Shown: positions 1 to 12,856, counted from the first letter of the stretch. The stretch: DNA of 64,000 nt from Tiliqua scincoides (GCF_035046505.1 NC_089822.1:271145054-271209053), one strand, 5' to 3'. Notes: generated by a model not told the origin, from the letters alone. Made by a program: numbers and translations.

Positions 1-117
1 GCAGGGAGCTTCTCCTTCTATGGCAGTGACCACTCCCTGTCTTGATTTGGGGGGCTTTGGCTTAGGAAGCAGAAGAGCTGGCGAGACAGGGGTGATGTTC
101 TAATGTGGGTCTTGCAG

Positions 118-3100
118 GCTGACGGCTTTTGTGCTCAAGACCTTTCAAGGGATAGCACGCTACATCTTTGTGTCCGAGAACCACATCACAGAGGCCTGGA
201 CTGCGCTGGCCAGCAGGCAGAAGGAGAATGGCTGTTTCCAAGGCACTGGAACTCTCCGGAACAATGCCCTGCAGGTAGGCAGTGCAGGGCAGGGCAGAGG
301 GAGGGAGGCCAAAGAGCACCAGAAAGAGAAGAATGAGCAGGGAGAGCTTTCTGGAAGTGTTGGTTGGGGCTCTGGTGTAGCTTGGAAATGTCCGGGCATA
401 ATGATCAGACCCTGTTTTGTGCACTGTTGCTTTTCCTGTCTGCTCTGAGACTTCAGGATGGGCTGAGCTATGCATGAAAAGGAAGAAAAAGAGAAAGAAA
501 TTGTCTCCACAGACAAGCGTCTCAATCAGCCACAGCAGTATTGCTCAGTGGTGTCCTTATGGAGGACCCCAAAGGTAGCGTTCTCTGAAGTGCTACCTGT
601 TCCACGCGCAGGGCCAGCTAGGCAGGCGGAGAACAGGGGTCTCAATGCCTGGATGAGACGGTGGTGTAGGGAGGAGGGGTTTAGATTCCTTAGGCACTGG
701 GGAACGTTTTGGGACAAGCGGGGCCTGTACAAGAGGGACGGGCTTCGCTTGAACCAAAACAGAACCAGACTGCTGCCGCGTAACATTAAAAAGGTGGCAG
801 TGCAGCTTTTAAACTGATCCCTGGGGGAAGGCCGACAGGAGCCGAGGGGCATCCGGTTCGGGACTCCTCATCCCTCTGGGACAAGGATAGGGAGGTTAGA
901 GAACAACAAGGTAAAGGCAGAGTAGGAGAGGAAATTGGGAATGGTAGCGTGATAGATGGTTTGGCACAATGAGAGGTTTCAGGGATAAAGGAGCTAATAA
1001 GCAGTCCATCCTGGGGCATTCCATGTACAAATACTTTTATGCGAATGCCCAAAGTCTCCAAGCAAAGATGGGAGAACTGGAATGTCTGGTGACAAGGGAA
1101 AATATTGACATAGTGGGCATAACGGAAACCTGATGGAATGCGGAGAATCAGTGGGATACCGCAATCCCGGGCTATAAACTCTACAGGAGGGACAGGCAGG
1201 GGCGTGTTGGAGGTGGGGTGGCCGTTTATGTTAAGGAAGGGATAGAATCCAGCAAAGTAGAGACTCAAGGAGGGTCCGACTCCACCACAGAATCACTGTG
1301 GATTAAATGAACAGGCTTGAGGAGCGATGCAATAGTGGGGGTGTGCTGTCGTCCTCCAGACCAGAAACCGGAAGGAGACCTTGAAAGGAAGCAGATCAGG
1401 GAGGTAACGAGGACAGACAGGGTTGTAATCATGGGGGGCTTCAACTATCCTCATATTGACCTGGTCAGTTCATGCTCTGGTGAAGAAAGAGATTCCCATC
1501 CGTCTGTCATCACAATCCCTTCCCCAGCAGAAGGTCCTTGAGGTCTCTGCTTCACTCAGTGCCATGAGCGCAGCCCAAGGCATTTTGGCTGCTCCCCACA
1601 CATGGGGGGCCCCAGCAGTGGGGAGGCATCTGCATTTCCATGGTGCTCCAAGAGCCATTTGCCCAAAGGTCAGGCAGGGAGGTCCGTCTACATGCTGATC
1701 ACTGGAGTAGACCAATGTGGGTGGGAGCTCCTGTTACCAAGGAAAAAGCAAGCCCTGAAAAGATGAGGTTGATGGAAAACGCAGAAACTTTCCTGGAGCT
1801 CCGGGAAACAGCAGAAAACCTCCCTGGCCTGTGATGCACTCATTGCCTCTGACTTGGTTTCCCCCGCAGGGTGGAGTTGATGAGGAGGTCGCTCTCACTG
1901 CCTACGTCACCATCGCTTTGCTGGAGGGCAGTCTGCCCATCTTTGTAAGTTCCCTTCTCTGCCTTCCCTGTCCACCATGGCAGCATTCAGGGGAGCTGGG
2001 GGGCAGGCCTGGGAATATTGCTCAAGGAGCTGGACAAAAAACAGACCACCTGGGGTGTGGTGGGGGGACATCAGCAGAGCAGCTGCCAGCCCAGATTCAG
2101 TTCCCGTCAGCTAAAACATTTTGCAAATTAATTAGGATGTGTCTTCCCTAAGGAAGCAAAGCGGAATGTCCTTCTGTCACAAAGTTGTCAGTCGTATTCC
2201 GCTAGTGGGTGGTTTTGGCTGCTCTGGAGCTAAAGCAACTATATATCTGCACGGCCTTGTGCCAGAATCTGTGGTGCATCCGTCGGCAAGTGGACTCCTG
2301 CCCTGGTGGGGAAGCTGAAAGGCAGGCAGGCAGGCAGCCTGCGTGCAGAACAGAGAGACGTTAACCGGAAGCAGGAAGTGTTCTGCTTGCTGCGTGTCTC
2401 CCTGGAGTGCAGGCTGCCTGCCTGCCTTTCACGCTCCTGTTTTAGCGTTCAGTAAAAGGAGGACACGCTTGCTTGGCGGCAGGGTCAGGAAAGCTCAACG
2501 AAGGTAATGGGCACAGGATCCCCAAGAGAACGGCAGATAACTGGACCCGTGAATGCCAGGATGGGGGCCAGCCTGTGTCGGTTTGCCAGAGAGAGGAGCC
2601 ATCAGAAATTCTCCTACGATCCTCTGCTCTTTTGCAATTTGAATGAAATGAGTTGATCTGCTTCTCAGTTGAGCAAGCAAGAAGCAGGTCATTGTGGCTG
2701 GCATCCGCAGCAGTGGCAGACATGGGGCGAAAGGCACCCCAAGTCTATTGCCCCCTCAAACCTCGAGCCCCTTTCCACCTGCCTCTGATGCAGCCTGCAC
2801 CAGGTGACCTCATGGAAGGGCTGGCAGTGTCCACCTGGCCTCATGTCAGGGGTGCATGAAGACACCGTCCATGCCGGCCACCATCGCCTGGCCAGCTTTT
2901 CCAGAACTGCCACCCTGACCTTTCCTGAGCCTCTGCTTTCTTCTCTCCCCAGAACTCAGTGGTCCGCAATGGTTTGTTCTGCTTGGAAACGGCGGCGCAG
3001 GCCAAAGACACCGATGTTTACAGCCGGGCCTTGCTGGCATATGCCTTTTCCCTGGCAGGGAAGGAGGACAAGAGAGAAGAGCTCCTGCGCACCCTGTTGG

Positions 3101-6100
3101 CAGAAGCTGTGAAAGAAGGTGAGGTGGGCGGAGATTCAGCCGCTTCCACCCCTTTGGCTCTTGGTGCTGTACCTGCCCAGGTACAGTCAGTTCTCCTTTA
3201 AAGAAGGGGTTGGGTTCCTGGAAAGCCCAGCGGATTCCGAATCTGCAGATGGGGAGTCATTGATCCTATGGGAACAGTGGGGTTGGGGGAGGGATAGCGA
3301 ACCTGCCAGCCCCAGAGACCCTTGGAATGCAGCGGAGACCTTCAAAATGGTCATGGGAGGATGAGAGCCCAGTCCCATTCCATGCCTGCCTGCACTGAGC
3401 AGGGGGTTGGACTAGATGGTCTCTAGGGCCCATTCCAACTCGAACATTCTATTATTCTATTTGTTAGTAATAATATGGCCTTGAGCCTCTCTTGCACTAT
3501 GTATGTTAAAGTGGATGGTTGATCGCGGGGAAGAATGCAGACAAACATAGTGAAGGCAGAAAGTGGTCTCTGTTGTTGTCGCGATGTGAGCTTGAGAAAG
3601 AGCCTCTTGAAGCCTGGTCCCTGGGTCCAAACGCTGACCCCGTCTTCTGTCTCCGCAGAGGACGGCTCCATCCACTGGCTGCGGTCCAAGAAGCAAGAAG
3701 AGGCGACCCACCGGCCCCTCTACCGGCCCCGGGCCCCTTCTGCAGAGGTGGAGTTGACTGCCTACGTGCTCCTTGCTCTCATCTCCAAACAGCCAGCACC
3801 ATCCCAGGAGGAGCTGACTGCTTCATCTGGCATCGTCAAGTGGCTTAGCCAGCAGCAAAACCCCACAGGTGGATTTGCCTCCACTCAGGTAAGGTCCTTC
3901 AGGAACCAGCAGGAGGAATGTTGTGGTTTTGGAAGGAGAAGGCAGGGAGTGGCTCCTCGTGGCTGTTGCCTGGGCATCCCTTCCTGCTCCCCACTTTCTT
4001 TTTACCGAAAAGTACAAGCAGGCTGAGTGGAAAAGCCTGGACAGACACAAAGCACGGCTTGGCCAAATTTGGGGCAGCGTCTGGTGACTCCCGGCAGGTG
4101 GCACTGCTCAAGTACAAAGCACTCAGGGTGCAATCCCAACTTGGGCCTGGGCCGGCGCAAGTCACCTGCACCAGCCCAGGAGGGTCGCAAATGTACAATT
4201 AGGCACGTTTGCACCTCCTTGGGAGTCGGCAAGGCCGGCACAGAGACACGCCGGCCTGCAGAAGCTGGAACAAGCCTCCGCGCCGACAGAGGCACCGAGC
4301 CTTGTGTTGGCTCAGCTGGGCCGAAGCAAGGCTCTGAGGTAGGCAGGGGGAGCGGGGAGGAGGCGGGAGGGAGGCATTCCTGGGTGGGGGGAGGGTGGGC
4401 GGCTCCAGGGGCAGGCGGGGAGCGGGAGGTGGGGCTGAAATCCGGCAGTTATGCCAGATCCCAACCCCCGTTCCCAGGGAGAACAGAGCAGCTTCAAGCC
4501 GCTCTGCTCTCCTCAAACTTGTGCCGAGCAAGTTCGAGGAGACCCATAGGGGAAAGGGCACCTTTCCCAGAGGCAAGGGGGAAAGTTTTCCCCTTCCCTC
4601 TGGCTGAGCCGCTTTTGGCCCCTATCCTGCGTTGGAGACCACCCTTGCACCAGAGGGGGTGTAGCACCTGCGAAGCAAGGGCAACCTCTGGGATGGACAA
4701 CCTCTGGGGTGGAGTGCCCAGGAGCGGTTGGGGCAGGCAAGAGATTTGACCCCATCACACTGCCAGGGGTACCTTTGGGGTATGTATTCTTGGGGCAGAA
4801 GTGGAAAGGGGGGATCAGGGTCAGCGGGAACCCTCCGAAAGATTCCCTCACCCTTTCACTGGTAAGGCAGCAGACATGTTTTTCTGTGGCTCTCCCGTGT
4901 CTGTCATCACACCTGCCGGTGAGGATAAGGCAGCAGGGCCCGGGCCTGTCCCACAAGAGGCTGCTGGCTGGGCCCAGTCCTCTCTGCAGACCAGGGCAGG
5001 TGTCAGTCATGGACCACAGTGATGGGCGTCAGGTCACTTGGGTTGTGGCGAGGGTGCCATGTGTTGATGTGGCTTCTAGGAGGGAACACGCCTGGCTCCC
5101 TCCCCTCCACCAGGAGAGGTCTGTCAGTAGAAGAGAGGCAGGTGCTGGGAAAGACCCCTCCTCACCCTGGTCTCTGCCGCAGGACACCGTGGTGGCGCTC
5201 CAGGGCCTCGCCTTGTACAGCAGCCTCACCTACCGCCCGAGCACGGCAGAGGCCACAGTGTCCCTCCGGTCTGGAGGCAACGTCCTGCGGCAGTTCCAGG
5301 TGGACAGCACCAACCGCTTGCTGCTTCAGTGCCAGGCTCTTCTCGCTGTGCCAGGTGACTACGGCCCAGAGGTGACAGGTGCCGGCTGTGTCTTCCTGCA
5401 GGTGAGTCTGGCCGGGGCACCTGGGAAAGGAAAGATGCCAGAGAGGTGGGCTCTCCACATTTTTAAAATCTTGGTATTTTTGAATAATACTATCGTGTTA
5501 TACGTCATTCGACGTGTGAGTTCATGCAGAATACAATGACACAAACCACGTTGAAATATCTCTATCCTATCAAAAGTTATAGCGAAAACAGTTCAGTGGG
5601 GGCAGGGCAATGGCACATCGCCACGCCCACTGCCCAGGGCATCGCCCAACCACTGCACAGGAGGAGATCCGTCAAAGGGGGTGACACGCCAGCCTCTCGC
5701 ACAACCCAGTGACGCCATTGTCTGAGTCCGTCTGGTTATCCTGCCACCAGTATCCACAGGGTCTGGATTCCAGCTGCACTGTGTTGGGCAAGGCAGTTGC
5801 TTGGCCCCCATGGCACCCTGTGGGCAGCACAGGCGGGTCTCCACTAGTGCAGTCCCATTCCCAGAGAGAGGTGCCCAGCTCAGCACGCCATTTCCTTTCC
5901 AGATCACCCTGATATACAGCATCCAGCCTCGCGAAGACGACACACATTTTGCGCTGGACGTGCGTACGGTTCCTGAGACCTGCACTGGAGCCAAGGCCCA
6001 CAGAACCTTTGACGTCGCCATAAATGTCAGGTAATCCTATCACAGGCCAAAGTGGGGTGGGGAACTGTGTGACCTCCTGAATGTGGGGGCTGCAAGGGGG

Positions 6101-8592
6101 GGGCCTTCGTGCCAGGAGAGCTGGCCCACCCCCACCAGGGTCAGGAATTGTGCAGGTCCCATGGAAATCCACGCAGTGCTTTGAACTGGGGTTTTGATGC
6201 ACAAGCCAGAGTGGGCCTTGGAAGGAAAGACGGGTGTCCTTAAACCTTTTGCAGGGGTGCTGCCCTTGCTCTACAACCCCTCCCTATGGAACAGGGTCTC
6301 CCAAATTGCCCCACATAGGACTTAAAAGCAGGTTCACAGCCTGGTGTGTTGTGGGGTGGCCGTTGGTGCAGAGTTCAGGGAGGTGACGTGGATTCCTTTC
6401 TCTTGGGGTCTCTCAGCTACACTGGCCAGCGCCCGGTCTCCAACATGGCCATCGTGGACATCAAGATGCTTTCAGGGTTTGTCCCAGTGAAGACGTCAGT
6501 GCGGAAGGTAACTAGCCCCCGTGTGTGCACAGCCTGCTCCAGGGAGGCTTCCAGGACTGCCCCTTCAAGTCCCTCAGTTCTGCCTCCAAAGCAGCCAGTC
6601 AGGGGCCTGTGTGAGAGATTCACAAGCAGGACCTGCAAGGGACAGCTGCCCCCTCATGTGTAGAGATAGACCACCTCTGCACAGAGAGGCTCCACTTGGC
6701 TGGCGTGGCTGAGAGATGCTGACTCTCCCATCATCCACTCCTTTCTCCGGACTTTGTAGAAAGTCATTGTTTCAAACAATGACCAGAACAGGGGCCTGAG
6801 GGTATCACTGCTCCATCATAACCAAGCTCCCTCCCTTTTGCCTCCCCCCCCCCAGCTGGAAGGGCATAATCAGGTCAAGAGGACCGAAGTGAACCTCAGC
6901 CACGTCCTGCTGTATTTGGAGCAGGTGAGTGAGAAGCGGGCACTGGCTGGGAAGGGGGGACAAGGGCTCCTTCTGGGTGCCAGTGAGGCGGGTCTCCTGA
7001 AGTTCTGTAACTGGAACCATGTGTGTGAGTCCCAGACACTTCTGTGGGGAAGCCACTGGTGCTCATGGAGACCACTGAGAGCTTCTGTGGAAGGAAGAAG
7101 CCAAGCCCCCATCCTCCCCTTGCAAAGTGGGGGCACCCCCTGGGGAGGCTGTGTCCATCTCTCCCAGTAACCAAACCCCCTCCAGCCCTGCTCAGTGGCT
7201 TCTTGCTTCAGAGGACTTAACTCTCAGCTGGGCACATGGCTGCCTCCATTGGCTGGATCAACAGATCTCACGTGAGCCCTGCTTTCTCCACAGGTGAGCA
7301 ACGTGACCCAGAGCTTCTCTTTCATGGTGGAGCAGGACGTGCTAGTTCAGGGCCTGAAGCCTGCCCTGGTGAAAGTCTATGACTACTACGAAACAGGTGA
7401 GAAGGGGCTCCAGCACTGCAGGGCTGTTTTGCACTGAAGGTGCTCAAGCAAATCCTGCAGAAAGGCCACGGAGCATTTCGGGGGCAGCAGGCAGTGAGGG
7501 GGGCAGGCGGGGGGAGACACCAGACTCCACTGCCCTGACTACCCTTCCCTTCTTTCTCCACCAGATGAAAGTGCAGTGGCTGAGTACAGCGCCCCCTGCA
7601 GTACAGGTAAGGTATGAGCAGAGAGCGCCAACTCTCTTTCTGTGCCCAGCACTCACGCCTGTCTCCAGCCTGTTTTCTCCCCCTTGACTAGAAAAATGGT
7701 GGGATGATCTGCTTTGTAAAAATGCATTTTTCTGCCTAGAGAGAAATCATGGGATGCAAAACACACACACATTTCTTAGCCTTCCTATCCCACAGGACAG
7801 ACACATTGCAAAGCAAAAAGAACGGAGTCCGTTAAGCTCCAGTTCATCCCTTCTCTGAAAGACCTTCCACCAGACATTGAGTTGCTTTCATGACTTGCAT
7901 GGGAGGGCATAAGAGGAACCACAGTCACGGAAAATGGGAAGGCAGCTTCACCTGACTGGGTGAAAATGTTAGTGATGTCTGTTGCTCCTGACAGTGACAA
8001 GGCCCTGGGACCGAACTCGGGGGGTGAGGGGGTGGGGTGGGGTGCTGCATGTACTGCAGTATTGGGTCTCGTTTCTTCAGAAGCAGGAGCTGTGAAACTC
8101 AGAGGGGATGGGGGACCAAACTCCCCACCCAAGGGTGCTCAGAGTCCATACAGAGCTCAAATCACCAGTTCTGGTTTGGAGGAAATAGTACAGTGGTTAA
8201 CATCTTTCAAAAAAACACACCCATTTGCTGTCCAACCTGGATGCACCTGCGCCTCAAACCCCCACGACCAGCATCATTGTTGCCCACAAGTACCAGGTGC
8301 TCCTCTGGGTCGCGTGTCCCTGGCAAACTCAGTGAAGACCTGGTCCTGCCACTGGGCAAGATAAACTGCTCCAGCCCAGGTGATGGATTTTGGAGCAGCA
8401 CGAAAGGGCAGCACATCATCAGAACTCTGGCTTACAAAAAATGGGGGAGGCCACAGGGGAAAACTGGTTAAACATCCAGCTTCAGACACCAGCACGTCCT
8501 GGGCCACCTCTGTCTGACTGCTTAATGCTTAAGGAAGTGTTTCTGCTCTTCCCCCCCCCTTTGCAGAGGGCAGCAAACAGGGGAATGCGTGA
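118..8592 (+). CDS. A2M: Alpha-2-macroglobulin family protein, 3' part (11 exons, 5' end outside window)
   Basis: Secreted broad-range protease inhibitor and bait. Exons, each bounded by AG/GT: 118-274, 1870-1944, 2953-3118, 3659-3888, 5183-5401, 5903-6030, 6417-6507, 6856-6924, 7294-7396, 7565-7606, 8567-8592. They join in one frame giving 434 residues and a TGA at 8590-8592. The first six or so exons are the end of the thioester domain and the following CUB-like part ([20 protein letters not shown]). The rest is the receptor-binding domain ([25 protein letters not shown]). The protein ends in QGNA, like mammalian A2M (LGNA), which separates it from C3/C4/C5. The bait region and the GCGEQ thioester lie upstream of the window. 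Of the two LRP1-contact lysines in human A2M, the first appears kept and the second looks replaced by Arg. No stop or frameshift is seen. The A2M-type assignment is strong; A2M versus a close paralogue such as A2ML1 or ovostatin is less certain. Confidence 0.93.
570..1495 (+). mobile_element. CR1-clade LINE fragment (ORF1 tail and ORF2 endonuclease)
   Basis: It sits in the first intron seen of the A2M-family gene, in the same orientation. Around 620-817 the frame resembles the end of CR1 ORF1 (esterase-like, [13 protein letters not shown] then stop). From about 1030 the frame matches the start of ORF2 endonuclease: [29 protein letters not shown], then a [10 protein letters not shown]-like motif. 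Several stops and frameshifts interrupt it, and it ends abruptly near 1495 without a reverse transcriptase. It is a dead, doubly truncated copy. Limits are approximate. Confidence 0.8.
3385..3461 (+). mobile_element. CR1 3' end, bird/turtle-like subfamily
   Basis: The stretch GGGGGTTGGACTAGATGGTC followed by CCATTCCAACTC and an ATTCTATTATTCTATTT tail is the classic CR1 3' terminus with its short terminal repeats. It is intronic in the A2M-family gene and differs from the TTCTTATGTTCTTA tails found elsewhere in the window, so at least two CR1 subfamilies are present. Confidence 0.8.
3889..5182. other. Intron of the A2M-family gene, no gene seen
   Basis: This is the 1.3 kb intron between two A2M exons. 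It is GC-rich in the middle (about 4130-4700). Long open frames here are compositional: they lack start context, family motifs and splice sites. A possible decayed short DNA element begins near 4125 (GTGCAATCCCAACTTGGGCC), reminiscent of the terminal-repeat family at 43-48 kb, but I cannot define its ends. Confidence 0.5.
5455..5710 (+). repeat. Unclassified interspersed repeat
   Basis: Intronic sequence (TGGTATTTTTGAATAATAC, then AACCACGTTGAAATA and AAAAGTTATAGCGAAAACA) recurs in part at about 18,270-18,317 and at about 42,590-42,665. No coding motif or clear ends are seen. The family is unknown to me. Confidence 0.5.
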
Positions 8593-8929
8593 AGAAAGAA
8601 GACCCATGGGGAGGCCCTGCTCGATCCTGCAATGCGAGTGAACAGGACGGCAGGGACACAACAGAGACTGGAGAGGAAAGTGTCTTCTTTTAGACACAGG
8701 CAACCAAACTGCTTCTGCTCCTTCCCAAACCCTCTGCTTGCTCCCACCACCCCGTCTGATGCGGCCCGAGGGGTGCATCTCCACCTGCTGTGGCTACACC
8801 CAAGTCTACAAGCTGGAATGCTGTGGAAGGACAGATGAGGCAGGCAGTGGGTGGGAAGGTCGAAACATCCCACTGTCTCATTTGTCAGCCAGGAGAGGCT
8901 TTTTCTGCGCCTTCCCCTTGCTGGGGTCA

Positions 8930-8935
8930 AATAAA
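8930..8935 (+). terminator. Poly(A) signal of the A2M-family gene
   Basis: AATAAA lies 338 bp after the stop codon of the A2M-family gene, giving a plausible 3' UTR within the last exon. No other clear signal occurs before it. Confidence 0.7.
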
Positions 8936-9749
8936 ATCAGTTCTGTTTCCCAGGCACGTCTCAAGTGTCAGCTGATAGAGGTGGATTCTGTTTCGGAACT
9001 GCAGGTCCTTCACTTTCTGTTTCATCTCCTCTGCTTTTTCCTGGCCCAAACCCAACACAGAGCAATGGCCGAGGCAAGCCCTGGTTGAGGGCGTCTTCGA
9101 ACACACGTTGCCATCAATGAGCTGTAAGGCTGCACGTGGGTGGGGGAAGAAGGAGGAGGTGCTGGGGGGGCCAGATCCTCTCTTTGCTTTCCCCTGCAGT
9201 GCCCCCAGTGCACTGCCTTTCCTTGAGCCGGGTGCAAGAGACAGGAGTGGGTGCAGGCAGGCGAAACAGTGGGGAAAGCAGCAGGGGGAGAGGCCAGCAG
9301 CCCCCTGAGAGGCTTCTCAGGTCCAGTTCTTTTTTCCCAGCATCAGAGTTGGGGAGACACCTGTGTCCTAAGGCTGAAATCATCTGCACTCTTAGCTGGG
9401 TGTAAACCCCAATGAGCATAATGGAACTTACTTCAAAGTAGGCATGCCCAGGATTATGCCATGAGAAATGGTACTGCCACAGTGTTTTCCTCCCCCCCTT
9501 CTGTTTAGGACCGTTCTAGCACCCCAGAAATTTTGGTGATGCCTCCACCCCTGGATTCAGTGGCTACTGAATCAGCTGCAGCAGCCACGATCCTTTGTGG
9601 GGACGGGGTTCACTTTTTCTTTCCCATCTGAGCAGTAAACAACCTGCTACATTTGTTTGGCCAGATGCTTCAGTGGGAAAAAGAAGCACATCTTTGCACC
9701 AAGGAGCATTTCATGCCCCTCAAACCACAATCCTGTACCACCCAAAGAG
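8936..9749. other. Intergenic stretch, nothing recognised
   Basis: After the A2M poly(A) signal I see no gene. A piece at about 9,395-9,470 (CAATGAGCATAATGGAACTT, GGATTATGCC) resembles a decayed fragment of common reptile dispersed sequence, but it is too short to classify. Confidence 0.5.
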
Positions 9750-10733
9750 CAGGGATGGGAAAACCCATAATGGGGACACTTTCAAGTTGCTGAGTCACCC
9801 TTTAGTGACTTGATAGGACTCGAGTCAAGTCCCCCCCCCTTTAAAAAGCCCACTGTGGAAAAAACAGTGCTGCTTCCAGGGTGTGTGTGTGTTGGAGTTC
9901 TCTTTACTCACTCCCCCCTGCTGTCCCCTCCCATTTGTAAACAGGGTGGGAGGGGTGGGAGGGATGGCGAGAAAGCGGCAAGAGGGAGGCGGGTCACGAG
10001 TAGCAGCTGTGAGGCTTACCAGGATGACCCGATGCTTGGCAGTTCTACTCAGAAGTAGTACCACTGTAGCCAGTCATTCAATGAGGCTTCCCCCTCCAAA
10101 GTAATAATGGAGTTCAGTTTCCAGCAGCTAGCCATGCAGGGAAAAGCATGATTTCTACAAACCTCCCCCTTGGCTTCTGCAGCCAATCATAAGGCAAGAA
10201 TGCCCTTGGCTCCTCTTCCTGCCCTCCCTCAGCCAAATACAACATGAGAACACCCATCTTTTTTCCAGTGATAAGTGGTTTCTTCCTTCCTATCAGAGAT
10301 TGCAAAAAGCCTGCTCCTGCCTCTCCCCCCCCCCCACTTGGCTGGGAAAGGAAGCATTAACCCTTCCCTGCCTCATGGCTGGAACTCCCTGCTGCTTGCT
10401 TGATTGGAATGCTGGCCCCATAAGGTATTTCAAACTTCAAAAACAGTATGCAAGCACCCCTAGATATAGGCAGACTCGAGCCATTCGGCTCCGTTTTGCT
10501 CCTCCCGCTGGGAATGGCTCCGAAGGGAGGGGCTGCTTGCCCACCTCGCTGCCAGCCTGAGTGCTCTGCCCCCCCTCCAGCTACGCCACTGCGTGGATGA
10601 GTGCCAAGGCAGGGGGGCCCTGACTCATGTCTTTTTCAGTCTGCCACACATGTGACTCATGAGTTACCGAGTCAGAAAAATCACACATTTTTGCAACTCA
10701 AATCCGAATCACTGACTCAAGTTCCCAACCCTG
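9750..10733. mobile_element. hAT-like non-autonomous DNA transposon
   Basis: The left end CAGGGATGGGAA and the right end TTCCCAACCCTG are inverted terminal repeats 984 bp apart. The flanking 8-mers CCAAAGAG and ACAATGAG agree at 6 of 8 positions, fitting a decayed 8-bp target duplication as made by hAT transposases. Subterminal GACTCGAGTCAAG and GACTCAAG motifs also mirror each other. No transposase frame is recognisable. An inner CAGCTACGCCACTG at about 10,578 could be the end of a second nested element. Confidence 0.6.
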
Positions 10734-10739
10734 ACAATG

Positions 10740-11450
10740 AGTGTGTAGGCCATGCACAAAGGGAGTCCGGCAATGGCTCCTTGGCAACCTGGAAGACGGT
10801 CTTGAGTGGGGTGTCCCAGGCTTTGTCTTGGGCCCAGTTCTCTTTAACATCAATTACTTGGATAAAGGGATACAAGGGGGCCTCATCAAATCTGCAGATG
10901 ACACCAAGCTGGGAGGAGTAGCCATCACAAGGCAAGTCAGGAGAAGCCTTCAGGAAACCCTAGACAAAATGGAATACTGGGCTGAATTGAATAAAGTGGT
11001 TCAACAGGGATAAACGGAAGGTGCTGCACTTGGGCAAAAACAACCCAAGACACAGGTACAGAACGGGAGATCCCTCGCTTGGCAGCACAACATGTGAGCG
11101 GGAACTTGGAGTTGCGGTAGATCACAGAATGAACATGAGTCAGCAGTGTGATGCGGCTGCAAAGAAGGCAAATGCAATCTTAGCCTGCATCAATAGAACT
11201 GTAGCTTCCAAGTTGCGAGAAGTTGTGGTTTCGCTTTACTGTGCACTGGTCAGACCTCCCCTGGAGTCCTGTGTCCAATTCTGAGCACCTCCCTTTAAGA
11301 GAGATGCAGCCAAACTGGAGCAAGTTCAGAGGAGGGCGGCAAGGATGATCAGAGGGCTGGAGGACAAGCCCCACAGGGAAAGACTGAGAGGACTTGGTAT
11401 GTTCAGCCTGGAGAAGAGAATAGTTCTCTTCAAATATTCAAAGATGAATC
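10740..11450 (+). mobile_element. CR1 LINE reverse-transcriptase fragment (bird/turtle-like)
   Basis: Frames here encode the middle and end of CR1 ORF2: LGPVLFNI, SADDTKLGGVA (catalytic motif FADD changed to SADD), HLGKNNP, LGVAVDHRMNMSQQCDAAAK, LVRP-LESCVQF. It is 5'-truncated, broken by frameshifts and stops, and ends without a 3' tail directly against the beta-gene duplication at about 11,453. Confidence 0.85.
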
Positions 11451-12146
11451 ACTAGCGAGACAAAAATGATTCCCAGACGGGACCCCAATGAAGCCGAGTC
11501 AGTTTAACTGATGAGAGCTGCAGAGGGAGAAAAAACCTTGATGAGGGAAAGCAGAGAAGGTCAAAGGGTCCTGCTGTCCCAGCTTAGGTGTGACACTTGG
11601 AGATGGTGCAAAAAGAGCACCAGGAGGAGAAGTGGTGGGGAGAGCCAGAAGCCCCCCCAGGACTGCTTCTCTTCCTAAAAGCAGAGGTAGGGAAAGCAGC
11701 AGCTCCTCCTGCTGGCAGGGAGAGAAATAACAAGGGACCAGAAGTGGGCAGTGGAGGGGGTGGAACAGGGAGAGGAGAGAAGAAGGTTACCTGCAGGTGG
11801 AGGGTGGCAGTCCCTGAAAAAGAGAGAAAAGGGATCCATTGACTTAGGAGCCCCCAAGCAGAGCCCAGACCTGCTCCCCCCCCCCCAGCTAATAGATCAA
11901 AATACCATAACTGGGACTGTTGTGTCTAAAATCAAACAGACACACATTGTTTGCTCCACAGGAAGCTTCAGTCCTGAAATCACAGTGCATTCATTCTGGG
12001 GAGGGGAGTAAATATGAGGAATAAATACAGGGGGGCCTTGGTATCCGAGGGGGGTCCGTTCTCAGAACCAAGCTGAGGCTGAATATCGTGGATAATCTAA
12101 TCCATTATATTCACCCCCTTGAGCCCTCCAAAGGGGACCTGAGCTA

Positions 12147-12147
12147 C

Positions 12148-12212
<65 letters not shown>
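12147..12212 (+). repeat. GAAA microsatellite
   Basis: About sixteen GAAA units. The paired position in copy B (30,112-30,124) has only three or so, so the expansion is specific to copy A. Confidence 0.95.
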
Positions 12213-12214
<2 letters not shown>

Positions 12215-12524
12215 GGGCTTTCTGAAGCCCAGAGAGGCGGTGCGTGTCCACCTGCTGCCTCTGCAGGCTTCAGTATGACCTGCAGAGGCGAAAACGTCAC
12301 TTCCATTTCTCAAGGTAGTTTGGAAACCTTGTGGTAGTTTCCAGTCCTGATCCTGTGCTGATGGGCATCTCAGTGAGCCTTTTAAATACTGTAGAGATCC
12401 TTCTACCACCTGCACACCAAGTGTCAAAACTCAGCTGTCAATTAGGACAAAAAGCACACATCTTGCACATACAATGACTGCACCTCAAGACTCACCAGCC
12501 TTGGGACTGGAGAAGGCCCTGGAC

Positions 12525-12856
12525 TAGTGTTTCTCAAGTGGTACTTGAGGTGGTGTCTGGTGGCACTCACGGGATCCTTGCACACCTGCCACCCTGCAGC
12601 AAGACTAGGACCTTGACACAAGAAATGGCGGTAGGTGGTTCAGCTCAATGGGCAGAGCTCCAAAGCCTGCTTTTCTGCTCTCAGAAAGGCCTTCCTGTCC
12701 ACCTTGAGCCTCTTACTGGTGTTTGTCGTGTCACATCTGGCCTCCCAGTCCAGGAGGAACTGGAGATAATGTCATCGCCAGTTACATCGCCAGGTGGGAC
12801 TTTGAATAGGTGGATCATGTGAAGTGATAACGGTGCACAAATGTTGAGAAACACTG
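12525..12856. mobile_element. hAT-like MITE in copy A
   Basis: Terminal repeats TAGTGTTTCTCAA and TTGAGAAACACTG (332 bp) are flanked by CCCTGGAC and CCCTGGAT, an 8-bp target duplication with one mismatch. This is the hAT signature. It carries no coding sequence. The same insertion is at 30,355-30,685 in copy B, so it predates the segmental duplication. Confidence 0.8.

Noticed and set aside
4709-5539. A 276-codon plus-strand frame suggesting a separate gene.
   Set aside because: Only 5,183-5,401 is real coding sequence (an A2M exon). The rest is intron that happens to stay open.
118-8592. Complement C4, expected near class II genes.
   Set aside because: The exons lack the C4-specific C-terminal netrin-like domain and end in an A2M-type GNA terminus. 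Motifs throughout match A2M more closely.
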